Assembly (NCBI GenBank): GCA_030050125.1
Contig: JASIJN010000299.1
Location: 1-12,008, forward strand
DNA length: 12,008 nucleotides
Direction of reading: 5' to 3'
Source of the DNA: Streptosporangiaceae bacterium
Lineage (GTDB): Bacteria; Actinomycetota; Actinomycetes; Streptosporangiales; Streptosporangiaceae
Shown: positions 1 through 5,634 of the stretch, piece after piece
Numbering within the stretch: position 1 is the first letter of the stretch
Layout of the letters: each line of letters starts with the position of its first letter
Position numbers and translations under genes: made by a program
Notes under the pieces: model-generated
Database searches by the model: none
What the model was told of the DNA's origin: nothing
The model's input: the letters and a program-made list of their open reading frames with translations, nothing else

Positions 1-597
1 CAGTGCCTCGGCGACGCCCTCGATGAGGGTCGACATATAGGCATTGACGACCAGTTTCATACTGCTGCCCTGGCCGGCCTCGCCCAGCCAGACGGTCTTG
101 CGGGCCATCGCGGCGAAGGCCGGGCGCGTGATCGGCTCCGCCGCGGGCGGGCCGGACGCCAGGATAAGCAGCTGGCCGGTCTCGGCGGGGCCCTTGCTGC
201 CCGACACGGGGGCGTCCACGAACAGCACGTCGGGCCGGATCTGGCCGAGCCGTTCCGCGATCTGGGCGGTCGCGGTCACGCCGATCGTCCCCATCTGGGC
301 CCACACGGCGCCCTCGGCGAAGGCCGAGACCACGCCGTCGTCGAAAATCACCGAGTTCACCACGTCACCGGTCGGCAGCATCGTGATCACCACGCCCGCG
401 TCCCGCACCGCGTCGTCCGGCGAGACGGCCGTTCGTGCCCCGGCGTCGGACAGCGGCTTCGTCGCCGACGGCGAACGGTCCCAGACAGTGGTGGGCAGTC
501 CCGCCGCGAGCAGCCTGCGAGCCATGGGCGAGCCCATGATGCCGGTCCCGAGGACCGCAACCGGCGCGTTCTCGGTGAGACGTCGCGTTCTGGCCAT
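1..597 (-). CDS. NAD(P)-dependent oxidoreductase, 3-hydroxyisobutyrate dehydrogenase family (partial, 3' end outside window)
   Basis: The first 199 codons are present and the gene runs off the left edge. The N-terminus has a Rossmann dinucleotide-binding motif, VLGTGIMGSPMA (residues about 15-26), followed by residues of the beta-hydroxyacid dehydrogenase family: the ITMLPTGD stretch (about 74-81), the substrate loop DAPVSGSKGPAETG (about 125-138), and the catalytic-lysine segment GEAGQGSSMKLVVN (about 174-187), in which the lysine is at about 183. Family members oxidise 3-hydroxyisobutyrate, tartronate semialdehyde or related hydroxyacids, or reduce imines, in the cytoplasm; the substrate cannot be read from this part. 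The start is the ATG at 597, which has a strong ribosome site (GGGAGG, 607-612) nine bases upstream. Codon use is ordinary high-GC. The gene is divergent from the exporter scrap that follows. Confidence 0.9.
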   Translation of the reverse strand, partial: MARTRRLTENAPVAVLGTGIMGSPMARRLLAAGLPTTVWDRSPSATKPLSDAGARTAVSPDDAVRDAGVVITMLPTGDVVNSVIFDDGVVSAFAEGAVWAQMGTIGVTATAQIAERLGQIRPDVLFVDAPVSGSKGPAETGQLLILASGPPAAEPITRPAFAAMARKTVWLGEAGQGSSMKLVVNAYMSTLIEGVAEAL

Positions 598-663
598 ACG
601 AACTTTCCTCCCGCAGCTTCGTCAGCGGCCCGTGGAGGCTCTATCCCCCCGCTCAGCACGCCG

Positions 664-882
664 GAACATGCCGGTGCCAGAGTAGGCGAGACCGCCACGG
701 CCGTGGTCATGATCGTCGCCGACTTCAGCCCTCGCGACGGGTGGGAGCAGCCCATCCTGCGGTTCTTTGACACGCTCATCGGCGTAGTGATCGGCGTCGC
801 CACCGCCTGGGTCAGCCTGCGCGTGATCCGGCTGCGGATCGACCGGGCCCGGCAGCCTGGTCGCTCTGAACGCCGGGCATGA
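664..882 (+). pseudogene. 3' remnant of a FUSC / aromatic acid exporter-like membrane protein
   Basis: An open frame ending in TGA at 880-882 encodes about 72 residues that begin abruptly with AGARVGETATAVVMIVADFS and continue through a hydrophobic segment, RFFDTLIGVVIGVATAWVSL, to a basic tail (RVIRLRIDRARQ). The 'RVGET' and 'R-F-x-DT-x-IG' pattern resembles the C-terminal membrane part of FUSC/aromatic-acid-exporter proteins, which are normally several hundred residues long. There is no credible start codon or ribosome site: the frame simply continues into the regulatory region of the dehydrogenase gene at 597. I read it as the 3' end of a gene whose 5' part was lost. The family assignment is from memory of the motif and is moderate; the truncation is well supported. 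Confidence 0.5.
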
Positions 883-903
883 ACGAGGGGCGTTCGGGTC
901 GCG

Positions 904-909
904 TACACT
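904..909 (+). promoter_or_regulatory. Candidate -10 box of the tRNA-Arg promoter
   Basis: TACACT lies 14 bases before the tRNA 5' end, matching 4 of 6 bases of TATAAT. A poor -35 (TGAACG, 880-885) is 18 bases upstream. The spacing suits a short leader before the mature tRNA. Confidence 0.4.
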
Positions 910-923
910 AGCGGGGCACCAGT

Positions 924-999
924 GCGCTCGTAGCTCAACGGATAGAGCATCTGACTACGGATCAGAAGGTTGGGGGTTCGAGTCCCTCCGAGCGCGCCA
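924..999 (+). tRNA. tRNA-Arg (anticodon ACG), CCA encoded
   Basis: A complete cloverleaf can be folded by eye. The acceptor stem GCGCTCG (924-930) pairs with CGAGCGC (989-995); the D arm uses GCTC/GAGC. The anticodon arm is TCTGA-CTACGGA-TCAGA with loop bases giving anticodon ACG, which reads CGU (and CGC/CGA after A34 deamination). The T arm is GGGGG-TTCGAGT-CCCTC (972-988). Discriminator G996 is followed by an encoded CCA (997-999). Its 3' half, from the anticodon loop onward, recurs at 3572-3618, the expected arrangement for an integrative element that used this gene as its attachment site and left it intact. Confidence 0.97.
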
Positions 1000-1039
1000 C
1001 CATCGCCGCACGTAGACACGTTGATCACTTGGTGACCTC
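955..1039 (+). repeat. Left direct repeat (attL-like) covering the 3' half of tRNA-Arg and 40 bp beyond
   Basis: Positions 955-1001 match 3572-3618 with a single difference (G968 versus A3585). The match then continues with 31 of 38 identical bases through 1002-1039, aligned to 3619-3656, including a shared TTGATCACT and GGTGACCTC. The near-identical core from the anticodon loop to CCA is the normal crossover zone of tyrosine integrases. The diverged extension suggests that the element carried a host-derived att region of different ancestry. Confidence 0.8.
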
Positions 1040-1052
1040 TTCGCCCTTGTAA

Positions 1053-1244
1053 AAGACCGGGGATCAGAAGACCTCGAAGGAACGAATACATCTCCACCTA
1101 GAGACCGATGACGTCGAAGCCGAAGTGAAGCGCCTCGAAGCACTCGGCGCCAGACGGTGGGATCACCAGCAGGAACGAACCTCTGACTTCTGGGTCCGCA
1201 GTCAGCCGGTACCCGCCGCAACGCGCCCACGGTGTCCGCGTTAA
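1053..1244 (+). pseudogene. VOC / glyoxalase-like domain remnant
   Basis: Between a TAA at 1050-1052 and a TAA at 1242-1244 the frame reads RIHLHLETDDVEAEVKRLEALGA, then RRWDHQQERTSDFWV. This is the signature of the C-terminal half of small VOC (vicinal oxygen chelate) proteins of actinomycetes, where the metal-ligand strand RxHLxLE is followed by the 'DDVEAEVxRLEALGA' helix and the DFWV strand. The usual following 'RDPWGNEFCVLQ' segment is absent and is replaced by unrelated SQPVPAATRP residues. The N-terminal module and any start are also missing. It is therefore broken at both ends and should not make a working protein. It lies just inside the left repeat, as cargo debris or deletion scar. 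Confidence 0.65.
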
Positions 1245-1285
1245 GCGCGACTGGCCCGGCCGTCCTCCTCGCGCCGGGCATTCTG

Positions 1286-1311
1286 TTGCCGCGTAAAGAT
1301 CACCGCGGCAA
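1286..1311. promoter_or_regulatory. Perfect inverted repeat upstream of the cation transporter gene
   Basis: TTGCCGCG (1286-1293) and CGCGGCAA (1304-1311) are exact inverse complements separated by 10 bases. The site is 57 bases before the ATG at 1369. Its position and two-fold symmetry suit an operator, for example for a metal-responsive repressor, but the bound protein is unknown and no regulator gene is adjacent. Confidence 0.35.
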
Positions 1312-1368
1312 GACCCGGCACCTATCAGGAGGACCAGGCAGAATCGAGGCACTACCACCGGGAAGCGG

Positions 1369-1980
1369 ATGAGCACGGCAGGCGAGCACACCAGGCTGAC
1401 GCGGCGCGGTTTCTGGCTGGAGTACGCGAGCATGGCCTGGATGACCGTGGAGGCGGCGGTCGCGATCACCGCAGGTGTCATCGCCTCTTCGATCGCCCTG
1501 GTCGCCTTCGGCCTGGACTCAGTGATCGAGTTCGCCGCTGCAGCCATCGTTGTCTGGCGGCTCCGCGGAGCCAGCGCAGAGCGGGAAACCCGCGCCGTGC
1601 GCCTGATCGGCGTCACCTTCTTCGTGCTTGCCGCATATCTCCTGGCCGACAGCATTCATGACCTGATCGCACAGGCAAGACCAGAGGCATCCGTTCCCGG
1701 GATCATCGTCACGGCCGCCGCGTTGCTGGTCATGCCGCTCCTAGCGCTCGCCAAGCAGCGCACCGGGTGGGCTTTGGGCAGCCGCACCCTCATCGCCGAC
1801 GCTGCCGAAAGCGCGTTCTGCGCCTTCACATCGGGCGCCGCCCTGCTGGGAGTCGGACTGAACGCCGGTCTTGGCTGGTGGTGGGCTGACCCGGCTGCCG
1901 CCCTCGTGATCGCCGCGCTGGCGGTCAGAGAAGGCATCGAAGCCTGGGAAGACGACGACGTTGACAACGAGGACGGCTGA
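1369..1980 (+). CDS. Cation efflux (CDF-like) transporter, membrane domain only
   Basis: A 203-residue, mostly hydrophobic protein with about five to six membrane segments (roughly residues 17-38, 40-63, 79-97, 109-127, 140-162 and 170-187). It resembles the transmembrane domain of cation diffusion facilitators: FGLDSVIE (47-54) and LIADAAESAFCAF (141-153) stand where the paired Asp/His metal-site helices lie. The cytoplasmic C-terminal metal-binding domain of typical 300-residue family members is absent, and the protein ends in an acidic tail (EDDDVDNEDG) that could bind cations. The probable role is export of a divalent metal by proton exchange at the inner membrane; the metal is unknown. 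The first in-frame start is this ATG. The nearby GGGAAG (1360-1365) is a weak ribosome site, while a better AGGAGG (1327-1332) lies too far upstream. It is probably cargo of the tRNA-flanked element. Confidence 0.75.
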   Translation: MSTAGEHTRLTRRGFWLEYASMAWMTVEAAVAITAGVIASSIALVAFGLDSVIEFAAAAIVVWRLRGASAERETRAVRLIGVTFFVLAAYLLADSIHDLIAQARPEASVPGIIVTAAALLVMPLLALAKQRTGWALGSRTLIADAAESAFCAFTSGAALLGVGLNAGLGWWWADPAAALVIAALAVREGIEAWEDDDVDNEDG

Positions 1981-1981
1981 T

Positions 1982-2050
1982 CCTGTAGACCCGCAGCGTG
2001 ATCGACGGATCGGCGTGCCCCAGACGGGCCGCCACCACATGAACGGACAC
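1982..2050 (-). pseudogene. C-terminal remnant of a tyrosine site-specific recombinase (integrase)
   Basis: Read on the minus strand from about 2050 the frame gives VSVHVVAARLGHADPSITLRVY. This is the C-terminal catalytic box of phage-type tyrosine integrases: the box III His in RLGH (His codon 2015-2017) and, after the usual 'xxxxITLxxY' spacing, the nucleophilic Tyr (codon 1985-1987). Right after the Tyr the frame turns to unrelated residues that overlap the 3' end of the cation transporter gene. Upstream it gives way to the NUDIX remnant. Only about 22 residues survive, so it is non-functional debris. It lies between two direct repeats of a tRNA 3' end, exactly where an integrase would be expected. 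Confidence 0.65.
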
Positions 2051-2369
2051 CCTCGACATCGAGCCCATCACTCTCACCGGCATCTACAAGAACATGCGGC
2101 GCGGCATCATCGCCCTCGTCTCCCGATGCAAGATCACCGGAGGCGAACTGAGCACCACGGACGAAGTGACCGCCTTCCGCTGGGCCACCGAAGCAGACAT
2201 CACCCAGATGACCGAGGAAGCCTATGCCATCCGCATCCTCGACGCCTTGCACGATGAGCGGCTGACAGCTGTCCGCCAGCACGACGGCGTGCTGCCACCA
2301 ACGTCCGCGTTCACTGGCGATGAGTTCGGACCGGAGGCGAGGTCGTACATGCGGGGCATGCCAGGTTGA
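2043..2369 (+). pseudogene. NUDIX hydrolase C-terminal remnant lacking the Nudix box
   Basis: After a TGA at 2040-2042 the frame reads TDTLDIEPITLTGIYKNMRRG, then IIALVSRCKITGGELSTTDE and VTAFRWATEADITQMTEEAY, ending AIRILDALHDERLTAVRQHDG and a short tail. This matches the second half of actinomycete NUDIX proteins, where 'ETGxDIEPxxLTGxYKN' follows directly after the catalytic Nudix box (GX5EX7REUXEEXGU). Here the match begins exactly past that box, at the edge of the integrase scrap. The metal-binding Glu residues are therefore missing and the product would be inactive. An ATG at 2094 could start a 91-residue peptide, but no ribosome site is evident. Confidence 0.65.
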
Positions 2370-2383
2370 GAGGGGAGAATCCC

Positions 2384-3277
2384 ATGGGCGCAGCCGAGAG
2401 TGTAAACATCTACACCGGTGACGGCCGGTTGCTTGAAGCCTTGGTGTCTGGTCCCCCAGACGGAACAGTCTTGGTGTTCCACACCGGCACCCCAGTTGGC
2501 CTGGTACCGCTTCCGGCTGGACTCGATCCGGCACCGATGGGACTCCGCACTGTGCTTTACGCCCGGCCAGGCTACGGTCGCTCCACGCCTCAACCGGGGC
2601 GCACTGTCGCTGATGCGGCTGGGGATACCGCAGCCATCCTGGACGCGTTGGGTGCTGATCAGTTCCTCAATCTGGGCTGGTCAGGGGGCGGCCCTTACGC
2701 GCTGGCCTGCGATGCTCTGCTGGCCGATCGTTGCCTGGCGACCGGGGTTATCGCCGGGATAGCGCCGTACGCTGAGGCTGAAATCTCGAGCCCGGTGCGG
2801 GCGTGGTATGAGGCCGACGTAGACAACCAGCTCGCCTTTGCGGGTGACATCGAGGGGTTCCGGCAGGCGGTTGATGCCTTTGTCGCCCAGCTCGCAAACG
2901 CCAAGGCCGAGAACATCGCTGCAGAAGCCAACAGCGATGCGGACCGTCGGTTCGTCTCCCGGGGATATGCGGAGTGGGTCGCCTCGTTCATCAGAGCAGG
3001 CGGCGCGTCAGGGAGCCACGGAGCCGCTGACGATTGCCTGGCAACCTTGCGTGACTGGGGTTTCCCCTTGGCCAGCATCCGCCAAGTCACCATCTGGCAG
3101 GGCACAGAAGACCAGCACGTGCCCCCATTTCACGCTGAGTGGCTCAAAGGCCACCTCCCCCATGCCGAACTGCGAACCCTCGAGGGCGAAGGCCACAACT
3201 CCATCGTCGATCATCTGCCCGAGATCATCACCGCCCTGCTCGCCACCGGCCAGTTAGCACAGAACCGATCCGCCTAA
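2384..3277 (+). CDS. Alpha/beta hydrolase
   Basis: A cytoplasmic alpha/beta-hydrolase-fold protein of 297 residues. The oxyanion strand VLVFHTGTP (29-37) is followed by the nucleophile elbow GWSGGG (Ser100), the acid Asp243 in WQGTEDQHVP, and the catalytic His271 in GEGHNSIV, in the canonical order and spacing. A lid region (about 125-215) lies between strand beta6 and the acid. The start is the ATG at 2384, because AGGGGAG (2371-2377) sits six bases ahead; the frame is open back to a TTG at 2366, but that lacks a ribosome site. The substrate is unknown: members of this family include esterases, haloperoxidase-like proteins and lactonases. It appears intact and is the second complete gene inside the tRNA-flanked segment. 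Confidence 0.85.
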   Translation: MGAAESVNIYTGDGRLLEALVSGPPDGTVLVFHTGTPVGLVPLPAGLDPAPMGLRTVLYARPGYGRSTPQPGRTVADAAGDTAAILDALGADQFLNLGWSGGGPYALACDALLADRCLATGVIAGIAPYAEAEISSPVRAWYEADVDNQLAFAGDIEGFRQAVDAFVAQLANAKAENIAAEANSDADRRFVSRGYAEWVASFIRAGGASGSHGAADDCLATLRDWGFPLASIRQVTIWQGTEDQHVPPFHAEWLKGHLPHAELRTLEGEGHNSIVDHLPEIITALLATGQLAQNRSA

Positions 3278-3488
3278 CCTCGGCGGGATCGGCGCCCCGC
3301 TCCGATCCGGACGGCGCCCCCGGTGCGCGTTACGAACGCACTCTCACGTCACGAGCCGCGCTCGGATGTCGCAGATCAGTTGACGGACGACTGTCGCGCA
3401 TCACCTGATGGAGGACACCAGCTACCGCGGTACTTTGATGCCGAATTAATCCGTTCTTAGGATCAAGCGGCGCCGCGCAGCGGAGCCG
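3278..3488. other. Non-coding stretch after the hydrolase gene
   Basis: I see no convincing coding frame, ribosome site or RNA in these bases. There is a locally AT-rich patch (about 3430-3470, containing AATTAATCC and TTCTTAGGATCAA) unlike the surrounding GC-rich DNA. This is consistent with degraded element DNA next to the right-hand repeat. Confidence 0.3.
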
Positions 3489-3546
3489 GGCCCGGCGTCA
3501 GCGCCTGGCTCAGCCTTGACGAGGCCCGCCAGGCGCACGCCGGGCC
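3489..3546. repeat. Long near-perfect inverted repeat (hairpin)
   Basis: The left arm GGCCCGGCGT (3489-3498) plus GCGCCTGGC (3501-3509) pairs fully with GCCAGGCGC (3528-3536) plus ACGCCGGGCC (3537-3546). The only interruption is a two-base bulge (CA, 3499-3500), giving 19 pairs around an 18-base loop. No T-run follows, so it is not a classic intrinsic terminator, although actinomycete terminators often lack one. It ends 25 bp before the tRNA repeat, so it may instead be an element-end or recombination site. Confidence 0.7.
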
Positions 3547-3571
3547 ATACCGTGCGACGACTCTAATCTTG

Positions 3572-3656
3572 CTACGGATCAGAAAGTTGGGGGTTCGAGT
3601 CCCTCCGAGCGCGCCACCGCAGCCGCAGGCAGACACCTTGATCACTCGGTGACCTC
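3572..3656 (+). repeat. Right direct repeat (attR-like): 3' half of tRNA-Arg without a 5' half
   Basis: Positions 3572-3618 repeat the tRNA-Arg sequence from the anticodon loop to just past CCA with one change (A3585). Positions 3619-3656 continue the similarity to 1002-1039. No D arm or 5' acceptor strand lies upstream, so no tRNA can form. Together with the intact gene at 924-999 this brackets about 2.6 kb. A decayed duplicate tRNA gene is the alternative reading, but the sharp 5' edge at the anticodon loop and the integrase scrap favour site-specific integration. Confidence 0.75.
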
Positions 3657-3750
3657 CCCGGGTGACTATCTTTTATCGCGGCCCTCTACTGAGGCCAAGT
3701 TGCTAACTCCGACTACTGAGCCGCAGTGTGATCCGTGCCTCTGAGGGGCA

Positions 3751-3780
3751 TGGACGCATCCAGAAGTCGAGATGTATCTT
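3751..3780 (+). promoter_or_regulatory. Candidate promoter giving a leaderless mRNA
   Basis: TGGACG (3751-3756) and TATCTT (3775-3780) are 18 bases apart and each matches its consensus hexamer at 4 of 6 positions. The A of the ATG at 3787 is seven bases after the -10 box, the usual distance to a transcription start. No ribosome site precedes that ATG, so transcription may begin on the start codon. Confidence 0.4.
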
Positions 3781-3786
3781 GTGGCC

Positions 3787-4149
3787 ATGGATCAGCTTGC
3801 GCAGGAGGACATCGCCGCTGCGGCGGCTGCGCATCGTGAACTGGGCCGCGACTACGATGACGCGGTAGCCCAGAGCCTGGTCGAGCGGATCGGCAACGAG
3901 ATTGACAAGCGAGTGGACGCCAGGCTGGGCCGACCCGACGGTGCTCCTGCACGGCGTCACCGGTCCGACGAGCTGAGCCGACCGGCCCGCGCCTCCCTCG
4001 AGACGGTTTCCCTCGCGCTCGGGTCGATGATTGTCGGCGGGATCATCTCCTGGAACGTGCTGAACGACAACCGTGGTGGCTTTGGCCTCTTCGTCTTCAT
4101 CTGGGTCGTCGTCGCTGTGATCAACATCGCTTACGCCCGGCGGCGTTGA
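3787..4149 (+). CDS. Small actinobacterial integral membrane protein of unknown function
   Basis: The 120-residue protein has a charged, helical N-terminal half containing HRELGRDYDDAVAQSLVERI and GNEIDKRVDARLG (residues about 15-47). A basic linker (ARRHRSDE) follows, then two membrane helices (about 73-95 and 98-116) separated by a short NDNRGG turn, and it ends ARRR. This arrangement, a soluble helical head with two C-terminal helices, resembles a family of uncharacterised membrane proteins widespread in actinomycetes; no activity is known to me. An in-frame ATG at 3772 would add five residues, but it falls upstream of the apparent -10 box, so I prefer 3787. It stands alone, just outside the right-hand tRNA repeat, and may be native chromosome. 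Confidence 0.7.
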   Translation: MDQLAQEDIAAAAAAHRELGRDYDDAVAQSLVERIGNEIDKRVDARLGRPDGAPARRHRSDELSRPARASLETVSLALGSMIVGGIISWNVLNDNRGGFGLFVFIWVVVAVINIAYARRR

Positions 4150-4198
4150 CTACCGGAACCCAGATGTCCCCAGGTACCGAAACTCGACACCGCGGCTT

Positions 4199-4279
4199 CT
4201 AACCGATCTTGTGGAGCCTGGCCTGCGTCCGGGCACCTTCGAGCAGGTCCTCGTCTCTGACGTGCACGTAGGTCTTCAT
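4199..4279 (-). pseudogene. Short coding remnant, possibly the start of a VapB/ribbon-helix-helix-like antitoxin
   Basis: The minus-strand frame from ATG 4279 to TAG 4199 reads MKTYVHVRDEDLLEGARTQ plus ARLHKIG, with GC-rich third positions. The pattern of a short beta strand (KTYVHV), then 'D-E-D-L-L' and an Ala/Arg helix, is like the first residues of antitoxins of the VapB or Arc type, but the body of such a protein is missing. No toxin gene is next to it. A second frame upstream (TGLDWYTPGSEYVITDTAG at about 4291-4347) also looks coding, so a frameshifted relic of one unrecognised gene is equally possible. No clear ribosome site precedes the ATG. Confidence 0.25.
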
Positions 4280-4647
4280 CCGGACGGACCGGGATGCCTG
4301 CGGTATCGGTGATCACGTACTCACTGCCGGGCGTGTACCAGTCGAGCCCGGTGGGCCCTGCCTGGCACAGGGTTTGAGCCCCTTCGCTCTGCGGTGCCCG
4401 CCTCCAGCTTGCCAGCGCGATCTTCGAGCACATCGAAGCATTACACAATGCCAGCGCCGCCATTCCGCCCTCGACTGGCAGGGTCCGATACAGTTCGAGA
4501 ATTCCGCCCGTTTCCGGGCATCGGCTCGCCAGCACCTTGTCCAGGCGACTGGGTGATGATCAGCTATCCGGCAAGCGGGGAAGCTCGGGTGCCGTCCCGC
4601 TCTACAAGATCCATCCATGCGTCGTGACAGGCGCGCCGACACCGCCC
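4280..4647. other. Degraded intergenic region without an intact gene
   Basis: Several frames are open here on both strands, but none has a plausible start with ribosome site, a recognisable domain or consistent codon bias over its length. A minus-strand stretch around 4291-4347 is the only part that looks like former coding sequence. I interpret the block as gene debris between the membrane protein and the imported repeat-protein locus. Confidence 0.3.
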
Positions 4648-4676
4648 TTGACGGCACAGGGCGCCAGCCCTCTAAT
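4648..4676 (+). promoter_or_regulatory. Strong sigma70-type promoter for the repeat-protein gene
   Basis: TTGACG (4648-4653) and TCTAAT (4671-4676) each match the consensus hexamer at 5 of 6 positions and are separated by exactly 17 bases. Transcription would start near 4683, leaving a leader of about 45 bases that contains the ribosome site GGGAGGGA (4713-4720) of the next gene. Confidence 0.6.
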
Positions 4677-4831
4677 GACTGCTGAGAGGCTCAGATTCGC
4701 ACCAATCAGGTCGGGAGGGAGTTCGAATGCCGTTCACTCCGGGACAGACGGACACCGACGACGGTGGCACCGGCACAAGTACTACCGGGCGCGGACTCGT
4801 CGGTGAGAGCACCGATCAAGCGGGCGTCGTC

Positions 4832-4874
4832 GGCACGAGCCAGAACTTCGTCGGTGTTTGGGGGAGAGCCAGAG
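4832..4874 (+). repeat. Direct repeat, copy 1 (G5 version)
   Basis: This stretch encodes GTSQNFVGVWGESQ in its intended frame and is nearly identical to copy 2 at 4967-5009. The differences are one third-position base (C4834 versus T) and the length of the G run: five Gs (4860-4864) here against six in copy 2. Confidence 0.85.
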
Positions 4875-4965
4875 TCCGGCGAGTGCCGGCCAGCCTGGCG
4901 TGTTCGGTACCAGCGCGAACTGGCAGGGTGTCCATGGTGAGAGCGTCGCTCAGGTGGGCGTGTTC

Positions 4966-5009
4966 GGTACGAGCCAGAACTTCGTCGGTGTTTGGGGGGA
5001 GAGCCAGAG
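4966..5009 (+). repeat. Direct repeat, copy 2 (G6 version)
   Basis: The same unit as 4832-4874 but with six Gs (4994-4999), which keeps the reading frame. It is the internal reference that shows copy 1 to be one G short. Confidence 0.85.
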
Positions 5010-5589
5010 CGACACCCAGCCGGGAGTTTACGGAACGGGACCTGTCATAGCCGCCAGCTTCCAAGGAAAGCTTCTGGTGAATGGCTCGGGCAGCTTCACA
5101 GGTGATGTTGAGGTGACCGGGGACGTATTGGTGGGAGGTGGCGATTGCGCGGAGGACTTCGCTGTCGTCGAAGGTGCCGCTGATTTCGGTCCTGGTACTG
5201 TGATGATCCTGACCGAGGGTGGTGCACTTCAACCGAGTCAGGACGCTTACGACAAGAAGGTGGCGGGGGTAGTTTCTGGGGCTGGGGATGCTCGGCCGGG
5301 CCTCATCCTAGGCAAAGAACACTCCTCTGAAAACCACATGCCGCTTGCGCTGGTGGGAAGCGTCTACTGTAAAGCCGATGCGCAATACGGACCAATAGAA
5401 GTGGGAGACTTGCTGACAACTTCCCCAACCGCAGGCCATGCCATGAGGGCTGCAGACCCGCTCAAGGCGTTCGGCGCGGTTATCGGGAAAGCGCTGCAAT
5501 CTCTGTCCTCAGGGCAAGGGCTAGTTCGCATACTTGTAGCCCTGCAGTAAGTCTGTCCGCCCTTCATACGCCTAGATAATCAATGCCCA

Positions 5590-5599
5590 GGAGCGCTCC
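5590..5599. repeat. Short perfect palindrome between the repeat-protein gene and the next gene
   Basis: GGAGCGCTCC is self-complementary over 10 bases and lies 40 bp after the stop at 5550, in an AT-richer stretch. It could be a binding site or part of a small terminator; there is no T-run. Confidence 0.25.
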
Positions 5600-5634
5600 C
5601 CTTCTAATGCCGCCAAGAGGAGGCTGGTAAAAGA

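Larger units (their letters stand above)
4727..5550 (+). pseudogene. Gly-rich repeat (tail-fibre-like) protein, interrupted by a -1 frameshift in a G tract
   Basis: Translation starts at ATG 4727, seven bases (4720 to 4727) after the strong site GGGAGGGA, and reads repeats such as GESTDQAGVVGTSQNFVGVW. At the G5 run (4860-4864) the correct frame is lost; the first frame then ends at 5050 after 107 codons. The second frame continues the same repeats (GESQSPASAGQPGVFGTS, GESVAQVGVFGTSQNFVGVW) and a well-conserved-looking C-terminal domain. That domain starts after NGSGSFTGDVEVTGDVLVGG and contains DCAEDF, KKVAGVVSGAG, LVGSVYCKADA, IEVGDLLTTSPTAGHAM and a terminal VRILVALQ. One extra G would give a single 274-residue protein. 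I recall similar repeat-plus-C-terminal-domain proteins in actinomycetes and cyanobacteria, without known function; the repeats suggest a beta-structured shaft and a surface or phage-tail-like role. The second half could also start at TTG 4858, but nothing resembling a ribosome site precedes it. Possible causes are mutation, slippage-based switching or a base-call error. Confidence 0.7.

Noticed and set aside
44..685. Plus-strand 213-codon frame
   Set aside because: It is antisense to the clearly recognisable dehydrogenase gene and has no domain of its own.
387..1281. Minus-strand frames with GGTRTPNLLIRSQ and RRDSNPQPSDP peptides
   Set aside because: These are the well-known false peptides made by translating a tRNA gene antisense; they cover tRNA-Arg at 924-999 and its flanks.
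3463..3645. Minus-strand 60-codon frame with GGTRTPNFLIRS
   Set aside because: The same artefact, produced by the duplicated tRNA 3' half at 3572-3618.
955..3656. CRISPR array or tandem repeat
   Set aside because: There are only two copies of the repeat, 2.6 kb apart, and each derives from tRNA sequence; there are no regularly spaced short repeats anywhere in the window.
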